DNA from: Glossina fuscipes
Lineage: Eukaryota > Arthropoda > Insecta > Diptera > Glossinidae
NCBI RefSeq assembly: GCF_014805625.2
Contig: NW_023998464.1
Span: forward strand, 1-64,000
Length of the DNA stretch: 64,000 nt
Reading direction: 5' to 3'
The translations under genes and the position numbers were made by a program. Shown one piece after another: positions 21,483 through 35,307 of this stretch. Position 1 is the first letter of the stretch. Every line of letters begins with the position of its first letter. Under the pieces are notes generated by a model. That model worked only from the letters and a program-made list of their open reading frames with translations, did no database searches and was not told where the DNA came from.

Positions 21483-24400
21483 GTCACCGTGTTACGGTAT
21501 CCTTGATTTTCGTTTCGCATAGCGGACAATGCCGCATTCTGTTGCAAAAGAAAAGAGGACCACTAACATCCAAAAAAAAAAAAATGAAATTTTAATATCC
21601 TTTCTATTTTTCTATTTTCATTTGATGCTCACTAAGCTATATATACTGAAGCTTCCATCTGGCCACTGCAAATCTTTGAAGAAAACGAGTATATTCCTCT
21701 TGGGTTTGAAAAAATAAAAATAAATTTTAAAGAGCATCCAACGATAATTCGAAATTTAAAAATGCATTAGTCAGGTCGACTAAAAAGTCCAAAATACCAA
21801 GAACTTTGTTTGAAGGAATTTTGTCACCAATAAACGAATATCCAGAAATTACATATATAATTGCTTTTGACTTTTTTTACTTAAAAATTTAATATTGTTG
21901 GCGTAGCAGCAGCCATAATAAACACTGTCGCACGCTTCGTTAAATAAGTCTCGTAAAACCCACAAACCTATAGTCGTTGCTGTTGGTTTCTTTTACATGA
22001 TTTTATATGGAAACCATAATAAATAAAAAATAACTCTTAAGAGGTTATGAGGTCTTTTATGAATCAAAATAAGTCTTCAAGAGTTAAATCGTACAGCGTT
22101 GGCCTTTTTTTAAAAGAAAGTAAGCATTTAAAAGGTTTCCTGCAATTGTTCACAACTTCGCTAAAATAAGGGTTTGAGAGTACAAAAGGCTAAGGACGCA
22201 CGAAACCATAAACTCTCGCCACACTATTATCGCTTAACGGCATTTGGTGGTGTGCGTGACGCATGCATACATGTGCAAAATTTGGACAATGGAAAAACTT
22301 CGCGCCTATAGTTCACGGACAAGAGGGAACTCAAAACGAACAAAGGAATTAACGACTTTCTTTATGTTCCTTGGCTTTGAGAAAAAGTAAAAACTAACAC
22401 AAAGTCAAACGATATATAGAATGAAAAATACGACAGAATGAACAAACGGACAAATATCTTGTCCTTTCTCTACACTTTTCATTGCTTTACATTACCATAA
22501 GGTGCTCGATAAGAGATAAGCGAAAGATTTCTTGTTCTGCTTTCTTTAGGATTTGGATTTTATACGAAGAATAAAACACCATTTTGTTAGCCTCAAAAAA
22601 AGATTTAAGATTTAATGATGATTTTTTCGCTTTTTGTATCACAATAAATAAACGTACAAAGACCGTTCATAGAGGCGGTAATAAAGATGGGAACAACATT
22701 TTAAAAGCAATTCTTAATAATAAGGAAAAGTTCATGTTCATCTTTTGACTCCTCTTCATAATGTATAAGCCCCATCCAAAGCAGTACAATATAACCTTGA
22801 TTTTGACCTTGAAATTTTTTAGCTGTTTCACTTTTTCTTTGAATTGATTGGTAACGTTCTTCTCGGTATGGCAATTGTACTTTCGAGCGGAGGGGTTCAG
22901 TTTGGGATTTTATTTGTTGAACGAGGTAATGATTTGTATTTTCTGTTGAAAACATTTGACCCAAGAGGTCGCTGTACAACGATGTCAGAATGTGAATCAG
23001 TTAGATTTAAAAGATATGCTCACATCGTGAGGTAACTCTCGTAAAATTAAAACCGGGCACATCATTCTACCAAGTACCGGGCGTCTTTGAATGCTCTATT
23101 TAATAAACAAATTCTCTCTTTCTTTCCATATGAAGAGTGGCTCAATTAAGAGTAAAACGTTCCGGGAAACAAAATCATATTTTCACCGATTAAACGTTCC
23201 TTCACAAAAATTTGTTTTTTAAATAATTTAAACACTAAAATGTAGAGAAAATAAGTATTAATATTTGGCTATTATGCCTTAACCTAAAATCTCCACTAAT
23301 CACTGTAGCTTCGCCTCAAGGTGCTTTAGTCGCTATTAAATTCTCCGTTGTCCATGGCGTGTTACGGATATCATACCGTTCTACGCACTTGGCAAACACC
23401 AAATCCATGTCTGTTCTTGGTACAGCCCCAAAAACATAACTATCCTCTACTCTCAGAAGAGTTGCAAATCGCATAAAATGAATCGCACAAAAAAAAAACC
23501 GCACAAAGCCAGACTTATCGGTAATGTAATACGATTCGTCGAAGGCCGAATTGGGCATACTCTTCCTCTCTCTTTCTTGCTGTATACGCATTCATGTATA
23601 ACATAGAAAAAGGTTGCATAAAAGGAATCGGACGAACAGGGTAAGTCGCACAAAATCAATCGCTGAATCGCAAATTCAAACTGCGTCTCTCTCAATGCTT
23701 AACGACACAGAGAAAAAATATGAAGGTATTCTTTAAAAAACAGTTGATGTACTTCTTCTGCTCCTGCTTAGGTAACCCTCAACCAAACACATTGGATACC
23801 CTTTGATATTTGCCAGTAAACTGATATTGATAATAGCATGATGCTTTCGGCGATATTGTAAAGTTCAGTCATATCAGTTCAGTTCAGTTGAAGGCCACGT
23901 GTAGTCTTCTCCCATTAGAGATTGTTAACGAAGTGCAAGCTTACAAAAAGTATGCACACAATACCTTATTGGACAGTGCATTATTAAAGTACAGATCTTC
24001 TTTTTGACAGCCGAGCGAGTTTATTTTTGTAAACAATACAACAAGGTATGCAGACAAGTGTTCTTCGGCCAGAGTAAATTAGACATACGTTGAATTTCTA
24101 AATGAATTTGGTTGAGTTGGCGACTGTACAATTAACTCGAAGGAAACGAAGGAATTGAATGTTCAATTGCATTTCTTGTCTCTTCTCTTGATGACAAAAA
24201 TAATTTATGATCGGAAGGCAAAATGAACGCATATACACTGACGTTGATGTTAGTGACTGCATGTTAGTCTAGGATGACTGGAACATTTGTGAGGTTATAT
24301 AAGACATATGTGGATTACTTCTGTTCTATCATTTGACTAAACGATTTTCACGAAGGGAAATTTAAAGCGGAGTTCCTTGTGTAATGACCCGAGTAACCCC

Positions 24401-27400
24401 ATAAACTAATGGGTAAAACGTACTGCCGGGGTTTGGCACAAATATTAACGAGAAATATATTTCATCGTAGAGAAGATCCTATCTCAAAGTATTTTCCAGC
24501 ACAAGTGAACTACGTCATCCGTGAATACTATCAATAATACTGTATTTGGCTTCTACTGGTCACAAGATGCAAGTTAGGATGTAGAACATGGCGTAACGCT
24601 CTTAAAACCTAAGACACTTATCCGAGATGTACATCGAGTTTGTTCGCAAAGGAGGTAAAACACATATTTTTGCAAACTTAGTGCAGCGAGTCAGGAGATA
24701 ATTTAAAAAATTAATGGTTGCGAACGCTTTATAAACAAAATGGAAAATAATAATAATAGCGATAAGATAATCAATAATTTCAAGTTTTCATAGAGAAACC
24801 TCTTTTTCCACGACTCCCGCTAATCGTCTTTTTATAAATTCATCAGGGATTTTCATGCTTTGCGAAAGTGATAGAAAACAGACAAACATATGCACTCGCA
24901 TTGCCGGCTCACGTCTCTTTTTATGCGTGAAAGCCGTTGGAAGAGTGTGATAAAGCGATAGATACAAATAACAAATTTTATTATGTACTTTTTAAAAATT
25001 TTTCTTTTTCCTTTCCTCTTTCTTTCCGAAAATACATCCCATGCGAACATATCTGTTGCAAAAACGCCCGCCGCATGAGTAAGTGAAAGCTTGGTGACAT
25101 ACAGAAAAAGAAAATGAAAATCTAACATATTGTCGTCGTTATATCAACTCATTGCCACTATCTACGGCGCAAAAGTGCAAAATACATGTGTAAGCATTCC
25201 TTTCATTATAATAATAAGCTGTATCCATGTCGTCTTCGCACATCAGTTAACGTCAAAGAATATATATGCCAGACAACCCAAGCATTTAAACAGATATGTA
25301 TATGCTCACTATATTACACACATATCTCGCAAATCTGTGCCACCTTACACAAGTGCAAGACAAACAAAACTGACAATTGTGAAGCGAATGCGAATTCCAG
25401 GTGTCCACTATCTGAAGTTAAGTTTCAAATCGATATCTGTTGGTTCCAGATTACGTACGAAATTTTGCACCCTTTCTCCGGACATTTACGTTTTTTCTGA
25501 CTTGGTGCAAACGGGCTCATGCTAAATCAATACTTTTTAAACATTAAATACGACTTATGGCCTACATATGTGAAGAATATTGGCTTTGAAAACGTAAATG
25601 ACGCAGATATCGACAGATCGATATGATTAATTCCACCACCGAATACTTATTAAGAATGAAAATATTTTTCATCTTGTGCCTGAGCGTTCATTCACTCAGT
25701 CGGCCCCTTTTCCGGTTGTCGCCTGTTGTTCGATCTCAAAAGTCGACAACAATTAAAAATCATCATCGACATCTGCATTACATGAGTGATGAAAGGAGTA
25801 AAAAATCTTCACTTATTTGTTCTTATATGAAAAGCACCAAGCAGCCTGATAAGGAACACATGAAGAAGTGGGAATCGGTTTAGATTAATTACTTTAATAT
25901 CCATCTCCGCCTCCCGTGCGGATATACATTTTTATTGATGTGCATCGCATATTACGGCACTTATACGGTAAGTCGTTTGTATCTCAAAGAACCATTTTGG
26001 AAGATCTAACGGAACCAATTTTTGCTTGAAAGCCATATTCACCTCCGCTATAATTACATATTTAACTTTACGCACTGGGTTTGATTTTTCACCTCAACTT
26101 CAGGTCGGCCTTCTAAGCTAACGTTTTGAAGTCTCATTAATGCTAATGCATATTTCGTATTCACGTCGGCCAAGAATATGTATGCTTTATATAATTCCTA
26201 TATGTATCTTTTTGCATTAAATCTGATGAAGAAACTAAACCAACCAACTTTGAGTGAGTACAATATAAGTCACATACGCTGGTAGCTTCCCTTTGTTTTT
26301 TAGTATTTTCGCAATTGCGGTTGAATTTTGTTGCCTTCAGTTTCCGATACTTTGTAGGACACATTATGTTGGCTTTATATCGTTAATGTCATGTCATTTA
26401 AACTAAGTTGTCGTAGCAGTGTTGTCACTTAATTTTTCTGAAATTAAAGAGTGACATCTCAATAAATGATTGTCTTCCAATCTCGGAATGGGCAAGGATT
26501 TCCCTTTTATTGAAACACATTTGCGTGATGTATTCTTAAGTAAAGCATTTGATAGTTTTTAATTATCCTTAATCCGACCGTAAGCATTAACTTCTCCATG
26601 ACAACAACAATTACTACAAAAGCCTTCGAATTATTATCATTTTCATAATCTTCAACATAGTTAAAAGAAAAATTTTAACATTCGGTATTTAGGAGCAGTC
26701 GTTGCTTAAAGAGCGCACAGCATCTTTACTCAAAAAGTAATGACATTCATATCATATAATCATAAGAAAAGGGATGAGTTTCGGGCGGTAAGGAAAAACT
26801 TGATATCAAGAGTAAAGGCAAAGGCAAGAAATAGAATCGAACTGGCTTTATATAAATTTGACACTAGGTTCCTGATATTACAATCATAGCCATTAGCATA
26901 GTGAAGTGTGGCTTAATGGATCCTCCCTTACGATGGTTTTAACGCTATTTGAGCTCTTAAGCCGTTTTTTCTCATCTTGAACTTTAAAATATATCATAAA
27001 ATGGCCAAATAAGATCGACATCCACGAACATCCGCATTTTTCTTTCTAAGACATCGCTTGGTAGACATTGATTCATGGCCAGGAATGCGACGGCGTCAAT
27101 TGCTGATTTCGCTTAGCTTGCAGTTCAAGCAAAGTTTTGAGGCTTTTCGTCTCCGTGTCGTATCCTGATGATAAGTAGCTACCCAGTGTCTGTCCATTTT
27201 GGTTTTGCTTACGTAAGTGAGCAATCTTTTGCTCGCCTTAAACATTTAATCAATAATTTGCTTATCTTCACCCGAGATTTGTTATGTTTAGCTAAGATTT
27301 AAATACTGATTAAGTCGTCGGTGTAGAAAATACAGTCTTTTCAGATATCTTTAAAGAGTCAAAATTGCTACTATACCATACAAGGACGGTTATGTAGGCT

Positions 27401-27624
27401 ATGATAAGGGCTCTTACAATGGTTTCAACATTACTTCTCATAATTGAATTTTTTGTGATTTGGATGCCAGGTACTCTTAGCTCAAAAATTAGAGATTTTT
27501 ACGATATGAAAATCTAGTTTTCTTATGAATTGTTGTATGGCATAGAATTTTAATAAATTGTAAGCAAACGTTGAAAATCGCGCACTTTTATCACGTAACT
27601 ATCTTTTGCAAATAAATCGTTATA
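21483..27624. other. Intergenic/intronic DNA, no gene supported
   Basis: AT-rich with short frames only. The minus-strand frame at 22701-22979 is Gln/Lys/Glu-rich, starts at a TTG and is preceded by an acceptor-like TTGTACAG. It has no AATAAA downstream and no known domain. The plus frame at 25186-25500 is Cys-rich, but the cysteines do not form a RING or C2H2 pattern. A hairpin (GTCACTTAATTT/AAATTAAAGAGTGAC) lies at about 26425-26454. Confidence 0.4.
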
Positions 27625-27735
27625 AGGAAAGTAGTCATGAAAATGGTTCAATCTAATCAATTTTGAGCAGAGATCGTCCTCCAGACTTTAGACGAATAAT
27701 ACAGGGACAGACAGGCTTAGACCGATTCATAAACT
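27625..27735 (+). mobile_element. Probable Helentron/DINE-like repeat fragment
   Basis: GGGACAGACAGGCTTAGACC followed by GATTCATAAACTG resembles the GACGGACATGCTTAAATCG core of the 30.0-kb and 48.7-kb copies. It is short and diverged. Confidence 0.3.
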
Positions 27736-29180
27736 GTTTAAATTAACATCTTCAGCATGAAGTTAAAAGAAGTATCACGAGACTACTGTCTTCTTTGCTT
27801 AGTTTGTTACTACGAAAGGACTAAAAAGTTTTTATAATACCAGTATTGGGTTGAAAACTCTTTCATCTATTAGAAAAAAGATTACTTTTTCCTCATAGCA
27901 ATGATATCAACAGCCATAGGAGAAACTTAGCATAAAAAACTTTCCTCTAAACGATTTTAATTTACTTTGAAAGAATCCTTGGCATTAAAAAATTCTGGGC
28001 GAATGACAGTTGAACAAACTACAAAGGCACTAAAGTAATACTATTTAGGAAAGCCTTTCCTCTTACTCAACCGACATTCTTTTTTCTTAATTTCACTATT
28101 AAGAGAGTTCACAAGTTATTAGGTCGAACTTACTTCTGAGGTAATCACTAAAAACATAAGTGCAAACAATTGTTCACATCAACGATTTGAAGATTTATTA
28201 TTTTTTGTTGTTTTCTTAATTATATGTATGATGGTAGCGGTCATTTATGTTGACTTTTTGATAATTAATTAAAATTAAAAAAAAAAAAAAAGCCGAGCAT
28301 GAAATAAATCAAACTTGTCTTCTAGGCGAATAAACTTTTGCCTTACTTATGAGATTTATATGTTTTTATTTTTTTCATTCCTTCAAACTTTGGCCATTCA
28401 AAGAAAAATACATTTTTTTACGGCATTAAAAGTTAAGAGTTTAATGAAGTAATTTGAGGTTATGATGGTTAGCGCAATTATTTTATTTTTAAACTAAAAA
28501 TTCTTTCGAGTTTTTTGCTCTTACTCTGCAACCAAGCGTTACAGTGCGTAAGCAACTTTTGTTTTCTCGTTAAAAGTTTACGAGAATTTCACAACTTGAA
28601 CGTTTTTAAACGGTTTTTATATTATGTTGTATTAATCGCAAAGACATGACTATGTGGAAATTTGAATGTTCTGCTTGTAATATGCGAGCGCATCTAAATT
28701 TTCTCTGTCCCATATGATGCCCTGTCTCTTTGCGGAGATCTTTAAATCGTAGAAATTGAGCCGAAAACCCGTACAACAGTCTTTAGAGAAAAAAGGAAAA
28801 CAAACCTCAGAAGAAATTGAAAACAATTTAGGATTAAGTAAATATATTAACTCAAGATTATGGTATTTTTTAGTCACTTTTGAGCTTTCAATGGAGGTTT
28901 TTTGATTATTTCATTCCAAAATATCTTAATTGTATTTTATGTGTATACACATATGTGTGCCTTGTGTTGGATAGACAAATATATTTAAACTATAAACGAA
29001 AACGACGACGTATTAATTATTCTCACAAAAGAGTGAGGCATTGCGGTATGATTCGTGTCAAAAAAAATGTGATAAGATTATGGTTAATAACAATTATTAC
29101 AGTAGCAGACACTATAACGAAACTGTGTACAACGATGTTCGTGGAGTGTTTGTGTACACATTAATATTAATTGTATTAAT

Positions 29181-29354
29181 ATGACCAGCCACTCAGAGTA
29201 TGGGTTCTATAAAAATCAAAACTATTGGGTCTTTGTTGTCAATCCACAAATTTATACCGAAGGAACTTCATTTGAAATCGAAGAGCAAAAGAAAATGGCT
29301 GCCGTAACGTTAATTGCACCCACAAGTTACTATGCGCGGCGATGGCTTGAGTAA
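29181..29354 (+). other. 57-codon small ORF (unidentified)
   Basis: ATG at 29181 to TAA at 29352-29354. The product begins MTSHSEYGFYKNQNYWVFVV and ends with IAPTSYYARRWLE, with a charged middle (FEIEEQKK). Composition is protein-like, with no homopolymeric runs. No domain is recognised and no strong promoter or nearby AATAAA supports it (nearest about 265 bp on). The minus strand of the same region is also open (29239-29430), which weakens the case. Confidence 0.15.
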
Positions 29355-30009
29355 AGATATGTATGCACCACTTGCGGTGGAAAAACGTGTGATGGAATTT
29401 ACAAACAGATGCCAGCATTAAGTCTAACATGGACCAAATGGGTGCCTAAACTGTCAGGCAAAAGGCGAAAACAGAGAAAGATTTGAAAAAAAACAGTTTG
29501 CTGCAGGAATGGAATGATTTATTCTGCATCTGATTGATGCAAAATTCAGATTCCAAAATGCGGTTTTCTAGCGTATCGAAATGGTGTTCAAAAGCATCAT
29601 GGCTACCGTGCTTTACAATAAAGATCACATTGTACTTGTTTGTGTATTGAAAACAACAATGGAATCTTAAAAGAAAGAGGAGAATATTATCAATTTTTAT
29701 GCCACACCAAGTGTAAGAAAGTAAATGTAGAGCACGTTTCTTCAATTTTCTTCTTTTTGCAATTAAGACAGCAGAAGGCTAGGCTTGACAAACGCTATTG
29801 GCGCGTTTGGATGTTTTAGGGGATGTTTGCAGGAAACGCTGGACAAAAAAACAAGTAAAGGAATTATTCGCAAATTTTTATCGTTACATCTGTTGCTTTT
29901 GCTGTATGTTTGTTGCTGTTTCTGCTTTTAAAAACCGAGCCTTCAGTACTAACTTTTCTGCCCCGATATTCAACTTTCAGCTTCATTTTTCGAGGCAGTT
30001 TGCAAAGAC
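29355..30009. other. Intergenic DNA, no gene supported
   Basis: Short frames on both strands (29446-29745 minus, 29798-30085 plus) lack domains and mutually overlap repeats or homopolymers. Confidence 0.4.
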
Positions 30010-30140
30010 TTTGCTCGGACGGACGGACATGCTTAAATCGTCTCAGAGGTTGACTAGGAGTATATATGTTTGGCGATTTGTCTGAAATTTTCTTCTGAGT
30101 GTTGCAAACGTTTTGATAAAACGAATGCATCTCTCATCCT
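30010..30140 (+). mobile_element. DINE-1-like Helentron tail
   Basis: GGACGGACATGCTTAAATCG, then CTCAGAGGTTGACTAGGAGT, then TTCTTCTGAGTGTTGCAAAC. This is the order of the Drosophila DINE-1 consensus: GACGGACATGGCTAGATCG, a CTCG/TTGA block, TTCTTCTG..GTTGCAAAC. It aligns closely with the 48.7-kb copy. Non-coding. Confidence 0.6.
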
Positions 30141-33100
30141 TTGATGATGGGCACAAAAACGTGTATCTGTCTAAATGGAAGAAAAAATGCATTCAATCTA
30201 TTTACCTATGTATGATATGAAAAACAAAGCAAAACAACTTTTAAACAAACAATAGATAAGTTCTTCTGAATTATATACATAATAAAATAAACAAATGAAT
30301 AATTTACGCACATGTTTGCATAAGTAGAACGCAAAAAAACTTTAATTGAAAGCAAGTCAAACAAGCTTTGTGAATGGTTGAGTGAATATTGTCGTGTACG
30401 TGTAAAACAAAATTTTAATTAAACTTAATATAATGATGATGAGAGAGATACATATGTTTATGTATATGTACATAGTACCATTTATAGAAGTTATAATTGG
30501 TATTGAATTTAACTTCTTTTATTTTATTTATTTCAAAATGTTATCTTTTTTTTTTTGCACCTGCAGCTAAAGTTTAATAATTAAAATTTTATTCGAACTT
30601 TTTTCCGTATTTCCACCCTTCACAATTGTTTTATAACTCGGCACTTGTTTGAATAGACGGCCTTAGAATAATTTGACTTTTTGCGTTTTTCACTTTATCT
30701 CTGTCTCTTTGTCCCCCTCTTCACTTTTTTGGATTACAATTTCATTCCGACATTTTCTATATATATATATATTTTATAATTTGTGCCAACAATTGACATG
30801 GACTTAACGAAACTAATCTAATTTTTTTATTTCATAAATTGACAAGGATTTGTGTTAAGTGCTTTTACAGAGTCACTTGTTCACTATGAATGTGAAAATA
30901 AGGTCTTTTAATTTTTTTACGAAAAACAAATTTAACAAAACGATTTTTTTCCGCATACACTTTGAAGTGTTGTTAAGAATCAAATAGTTTGTGCGTTGCA
31001 AGCAGAACGTACGAGTTGTGAGTATTTCTTATATATTGGGGCAATTTAAATCGCAAACATCGATGATCATCCTCCAAGCAATTTAATTAATGTTTTATCA
31101 ACAATCGCTACTAAATGATAGCGAAATTAATGGCGAGATTGGCATGAGCTTACTTGGCTTTTTTATTTTCTGAAAGCATCAATGGCAATACTCATCTCTT
31201 AGGCGTTCGCTCTTCCGGTTAGCTTATTATTTTTTAGGGAGGTCGGAGAAGGGTTGACCGTAATACGCGGTGCGATGTATCAAATCAACTGAAACATGCA
31301 CAGACACTCAATGCTTCACTACTTCACTGTCAATATATATACCCCGTCAACTACACGGACCAGTTAAAGTGATCAGCTAGAGGTATATGTGCAGCATCGT
31401 CAAAAAAAATTACTCTTCCTCCATCAATGGGCAGCGCAAGATTCGTCCCAAATGGCTTGAAAGATTCGTCAAATCTTCTAAACGATCACGAGTTTTCCTC
31501 CCTTCCTGACTATAGCAAAATAAGTCTTCAATGTATAAATAAAAAAAAAAAAATTAATATATAAACTGATAAACCCATTGTTGTTTGCCAAGGCCGACTA
31601 TACAACGCTCTACGCCATATGCCCAATCAAATCCAAATATTATTTCAAATATTTTGTAGAAATTTTGTGCACTGCTGGCTCAAGGGCAATACCTACTGAG
31701 TATGGTTCGGCAAATTACCTTTACTTGGTTCGAACCATTAGTTGACGTTCTGAGCATTCTCCAAGAGCTTTCATGAAAAGTATGTTTTTACGTAGAAATA
31801 ATGAATCATTTTTGATGTATTATCACCAAAAATGAATGAATGACTGCATTAAGCAAAGCACTGCCAAACTCTAATGTTTTTAGTCGTGAGTTTTGTTTTT
31901 TTTTTTTAAATTTGAAGTTAACTGAATTTTTCGTTTGTATGTATGATGTGGAATGAAATTTAAGATATCATCAAATCGTATATGTTAAGACTTGGTTTCG
32001 ATATAACGCAGCATATATCTCCTTGGTATATATTATTTCAAATTCTCGTACAATACTGCTTCGGTGTATTATAAAACAGGTCTCGATACAACGACCTACA
32101 CCTCGTCTCGATCTATATTTTATCTTAACTTAAATTATATTATTCTATATTGTAGCGTATTGTAAATAAAGAAATAATCGGATTTCATATAACAGAGCGG
32201 TGCAGATTAAACGTACTATAGGAGGGACGCCTGTACACAAAACTATTTTACGTACGCTCGAAAATACAATTAGGGTTTTTTTTGTCGCCAATTAATGCTT
32301 TTAGGAAAGTTTCGATTTGTGTCGGTCAATAGCGCAAAACCAAAACCAAGTAAGTGTGTGCAAGCAAAGGTAAAACAAATGTCGATAAATTATTATATCA
32401 TAAATTAACTGCAATTGTTTTTGCAATTTATTGGTGTTGGGTAAAGAAAAACCAAAACTATTCCACAACCATTCATATATACAGACGGCATCATGTGTTC
32501 CTTTTTTTTTTGCGGATACACTCTATAAACATTTATTTTATGGAAAATTTAGCAATTTTGTGGTTTCAGTCAATAAATTATATGGCAATGTAGTGTACGG
32601 AAAGAAAGGGAGATTAGTAAAATTTATTTTCCGGAGATATTATATTAATTTAATGGAAATCTACGGTTTTCCCAAATTTCCTAATAAAAATAATCTGAAA
32701 ATTTCATAACATATTTTTTTAATCAGTGTTGCTATTTTTCTCTCGGGTAATGAATGATTTTTTAAACTTTAAGCCAATGATGAGGAACTGAAGAAGCAGA
32801 GAATTTTGCATGCATTAATAGTCTGTTATGAAAACAATAAGAACGGAATTCAAAAACTTTTTCCATCTTATCCATAGCAAGACATAGTACATAGACACAA
32901 TGTATTATAAGTTAATTTCTTTGTTGTTATGATCAAAAGGCTCTCTTCTGAAGGATAGAAAAACAATGGTCGTACACCTTTCCTTTTATTGTTCAGAAAT
33001 ATTCTGAGATCGAAAGCCGCAAGTTACTTTCAGTCCCACGCCTTTTCTGGTGTTATATGTAATGTCGTAAATTTTCCTTCAATTCTTATGTCCTAGCTGT

Positions 33101-34699
33101 AAGGGAGAACTTGGGAAAAGGGAGAATTATTTCATTCAAAGTTTTAGCGGGTCACCGCTGCTCTCGAATCCCATCATTATAAAGATTGGCTTAGAGAGAA
33201 TGGGAATCCTAGTCTTGTCGATTCAACCGTCTTACAGTAAATGTCATAAGTTGCTTCATATGCGACAAACCGAAAAATTTAAAGACTAAAGCGCGTTGAT
33301 CTAGCCAGAATTTCTTTAGTAATTAGCAACAGCAAATGAAGATATCGCCCACAAATTTGCAAAAGCATTTGGAAACTATTTTTATATTTTTTAATTCTCT
33401 TACTTGTTTCTTTTCTTTGATTGCTTGAAAGGCGCGTTCAGGGCTAATAAATATCCTTACAATCTTGGAAATAGACAACAGTTTCTAATAGTTTCGTTGA
33501 CTATTTAGAATTTACAGAAGATAAAAAAATTGTTTTGCTAAAGTGAATTTTATTTATATTTGGTTTAGCTGCAAGGTATCCAAAGTTCATTTTAAGGCAA
33601 GTACTTCTTTTTAATTGCTTTAGAATGAATTTTTAAAAGAGTTTTAAAATGAAATTTAATCATTTATTCATTGTTACTAGAAATCTCTTAATTCTTGATG
33701 CTAGTTAGGCTAACTCCTAATTTTTCTAAACCTAAATTTACTTCTTTTAGATCGGGAGAGGGGACATGTTTATAGTGTACCCATCTATAACTGGTCTTCA
33801 TGTAAGATGGATTCTTGAGCAAAGACTGTAACGGTGATCTTGTGATACGCTAAGAGACGCACGGTACAAGAATGAAACAAAAAAATTTTAAACACATCTC
33901 CTTCTCTCTCTCTATCTTGTGAAAGAAAAACATTTGCAACAATATTATAATTGTTGTCATGTATTGCGTTAAGTGTAAGTATAAAGAAAAGTTATACGTA
34001 AATTAATCGCTTTAGGCTGTAAGTGGCTCATAACATTGTATAATGGAAGTCAGTCGTATAATACGGATTTATAAAACCCGGAAAGAGTCAACGTTTTTAT
34101 GAGGGGAAAGTTATTTTAACACATTCGTGTTAAGATTCACAACTGTTCTAACACTTATGTTGTCATTGCCAAGTTGACATAATGACGTTGTGTTGATAAT
34201 CTATTATAAATGGTCTAAATTGACGCATTGTCACTGAATTTTGATTTTTATTGCTTAAAACTTAACTGTGCTATGTTTTTTGCACAATAGTATAATAAAA
34301 TTTTCGAATGACATTTCGCATAGAATTTTACGATTGATGCAGTTGTCTCTATTAAAAATCTAATATAGAAATTGTTGTACAAAACAAAATGGGAATAAAG
34401 TAAGTAATAAAAAAATTAATCTTTTGTAAAACGTATGTGTATTGCATGTTAAAAACTTTTATAAAAGTTATCAAACATACATTATATACATATAAAAAAG
34501 GAAATGCGTAATAATGGATGGCACTATTCTCTTAAGTTGTCAGAGGTAAAGCACAGTGGTTTAAATACATTACGAATGAAACGAAAAACTGAGAACTTGC
34601 TTCCGAGATGACCGCACACGTAGTGTGAATTTCAAAAGAAAAGCGAATAGAAACACTGTGACTAATGACTTTTTAAAACAAGGCAAAATGCCGAAAATG
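30141..34699. other. Intergenic/intronic DNA, no gene seen
   Basis: AT-rich. Around 31990-32240 several TATAACG-type motifs occur (TTTCGATATAACGCAG, TCGATACAACGACC, TTCATATAACAGAGCGG). They recall Tigger/pogo-like termini and the block at 5.46-5.59 kb. No ends could be defined. Frames at 32354-32709 are AT-rich and lack domains. Confidence 0.4.
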
Positions 34700-34908
34700 T
34701 GGGTCGATTCGAACAATTTTCAAGAAAGCTCTTCCTTGACACTTTTGGGTTGAACGTAAGAAATCAAGACGGACAGACAAGCTTCAGAGTCATTTTGTGA
34801 ATCAATCATTACAATAAAAGATGGGTATGTCTTAAGCGCTTCTGGGTTTTGCCCACGTCTGCACAAACTTAATATAGCCTTGCATCGCAAGTGTTGTAGG
34901 TTATAATA
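34700..34908 (+). mobile_element. Helentron/DINE-like repeat copy
   Basis: GACGGACAGACAAGCTTCAG, then TCATTTTGTGAATCAATCA, then GCGCTTCTGGGTTTTGCCCA, and the tail AACTTAATATAGCCTTGCAT with CGCAAGTGTTGTAGGTTAT. It aligns in order with the 51.0-kb copy, including the AGCTTCAG, CTTCTGGGT and CGCAAGT..TGTAGG blocks. Confidence 0.55.
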
Positions 34909-35169
34909 ATGAGGACCAAAAAAATAGCTCAGCAATTGGAGCGAGAATTGCATTGAAAATCAGTGTAATTCCCCTGAAGGAATCAAACCTTAATTCCTTT
35001 GTAAATTGTTGTAATAAATTATTAACCATTTCAGAATTGCACATTTTCTCCAAGCTGTGCTTTGGGGTTTATATACTAAATATTTCTTTGAAAGCTTCTA
35101 TGGCAGACATTGTTTGTTTTTATGATCAGTCACTAAAAGGACATCTAGCCTCTGTAAGTAACAAACATG

Positions 35170-35307
35170 TTGAGATTCAAAGAGAAAGAAGCAGGAAAAG
35201 AAGGATAAGGGGTATGGACAGTGAGTGGTGGGGGGAGGGGAAGGTGGGGTCTAGGTTAGAATTATATCTTTACCCACCGTGCAAGCACTATAGTTGCATC
35301 CGCCCTA
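35170..35307 (-). repeat. SINE copy, 5'-truncated (minus strand)
   Basis: On the minus strand it reads GCAACTATAGTGCTTGCACG, then GTGGGTAAAGATATAATTCT, then a C-rich stretch and CATACCCCTTATCC followed by a CT-rich run. This parallels the body of the 21.3-kb SINE in the same order. The box A/B head is absent. The out-of-frame ORF over this region (34953-35348) begins at TTG and is not a gene. Confidence 0.5.

Noticed and set aside
22701..22979. Gln/Glu/Lys-rich minus-strand frame with acceptor-like site
   Set aside because: Starts at TTG, no poly(A) signal nearby, and the composition follows from a pyrimidine-rich plus strand. Kept only as a note in the block description.
25186..25500. Cys-rich plus-strand frame starting MCKHSFH
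   Set aside because: The CKHSFH string recalls a RING finger, but the remaining ligands are not spaced as RING or C2H2, and it overlaps another frame of similar length.
26424..26454. Short hairpin GTCACTTAATTT/AAATTAAAGAGTGAC
   Set aside because: A single short imperfect hairpin in AT-rich DNA, with no flanking duplication or RNA-gene signal.
31720..31745. GGTTCGAACC motif resembling tRNA box B
   Set aside because: No box A, no cloverleaf and no SINE similarity around it.
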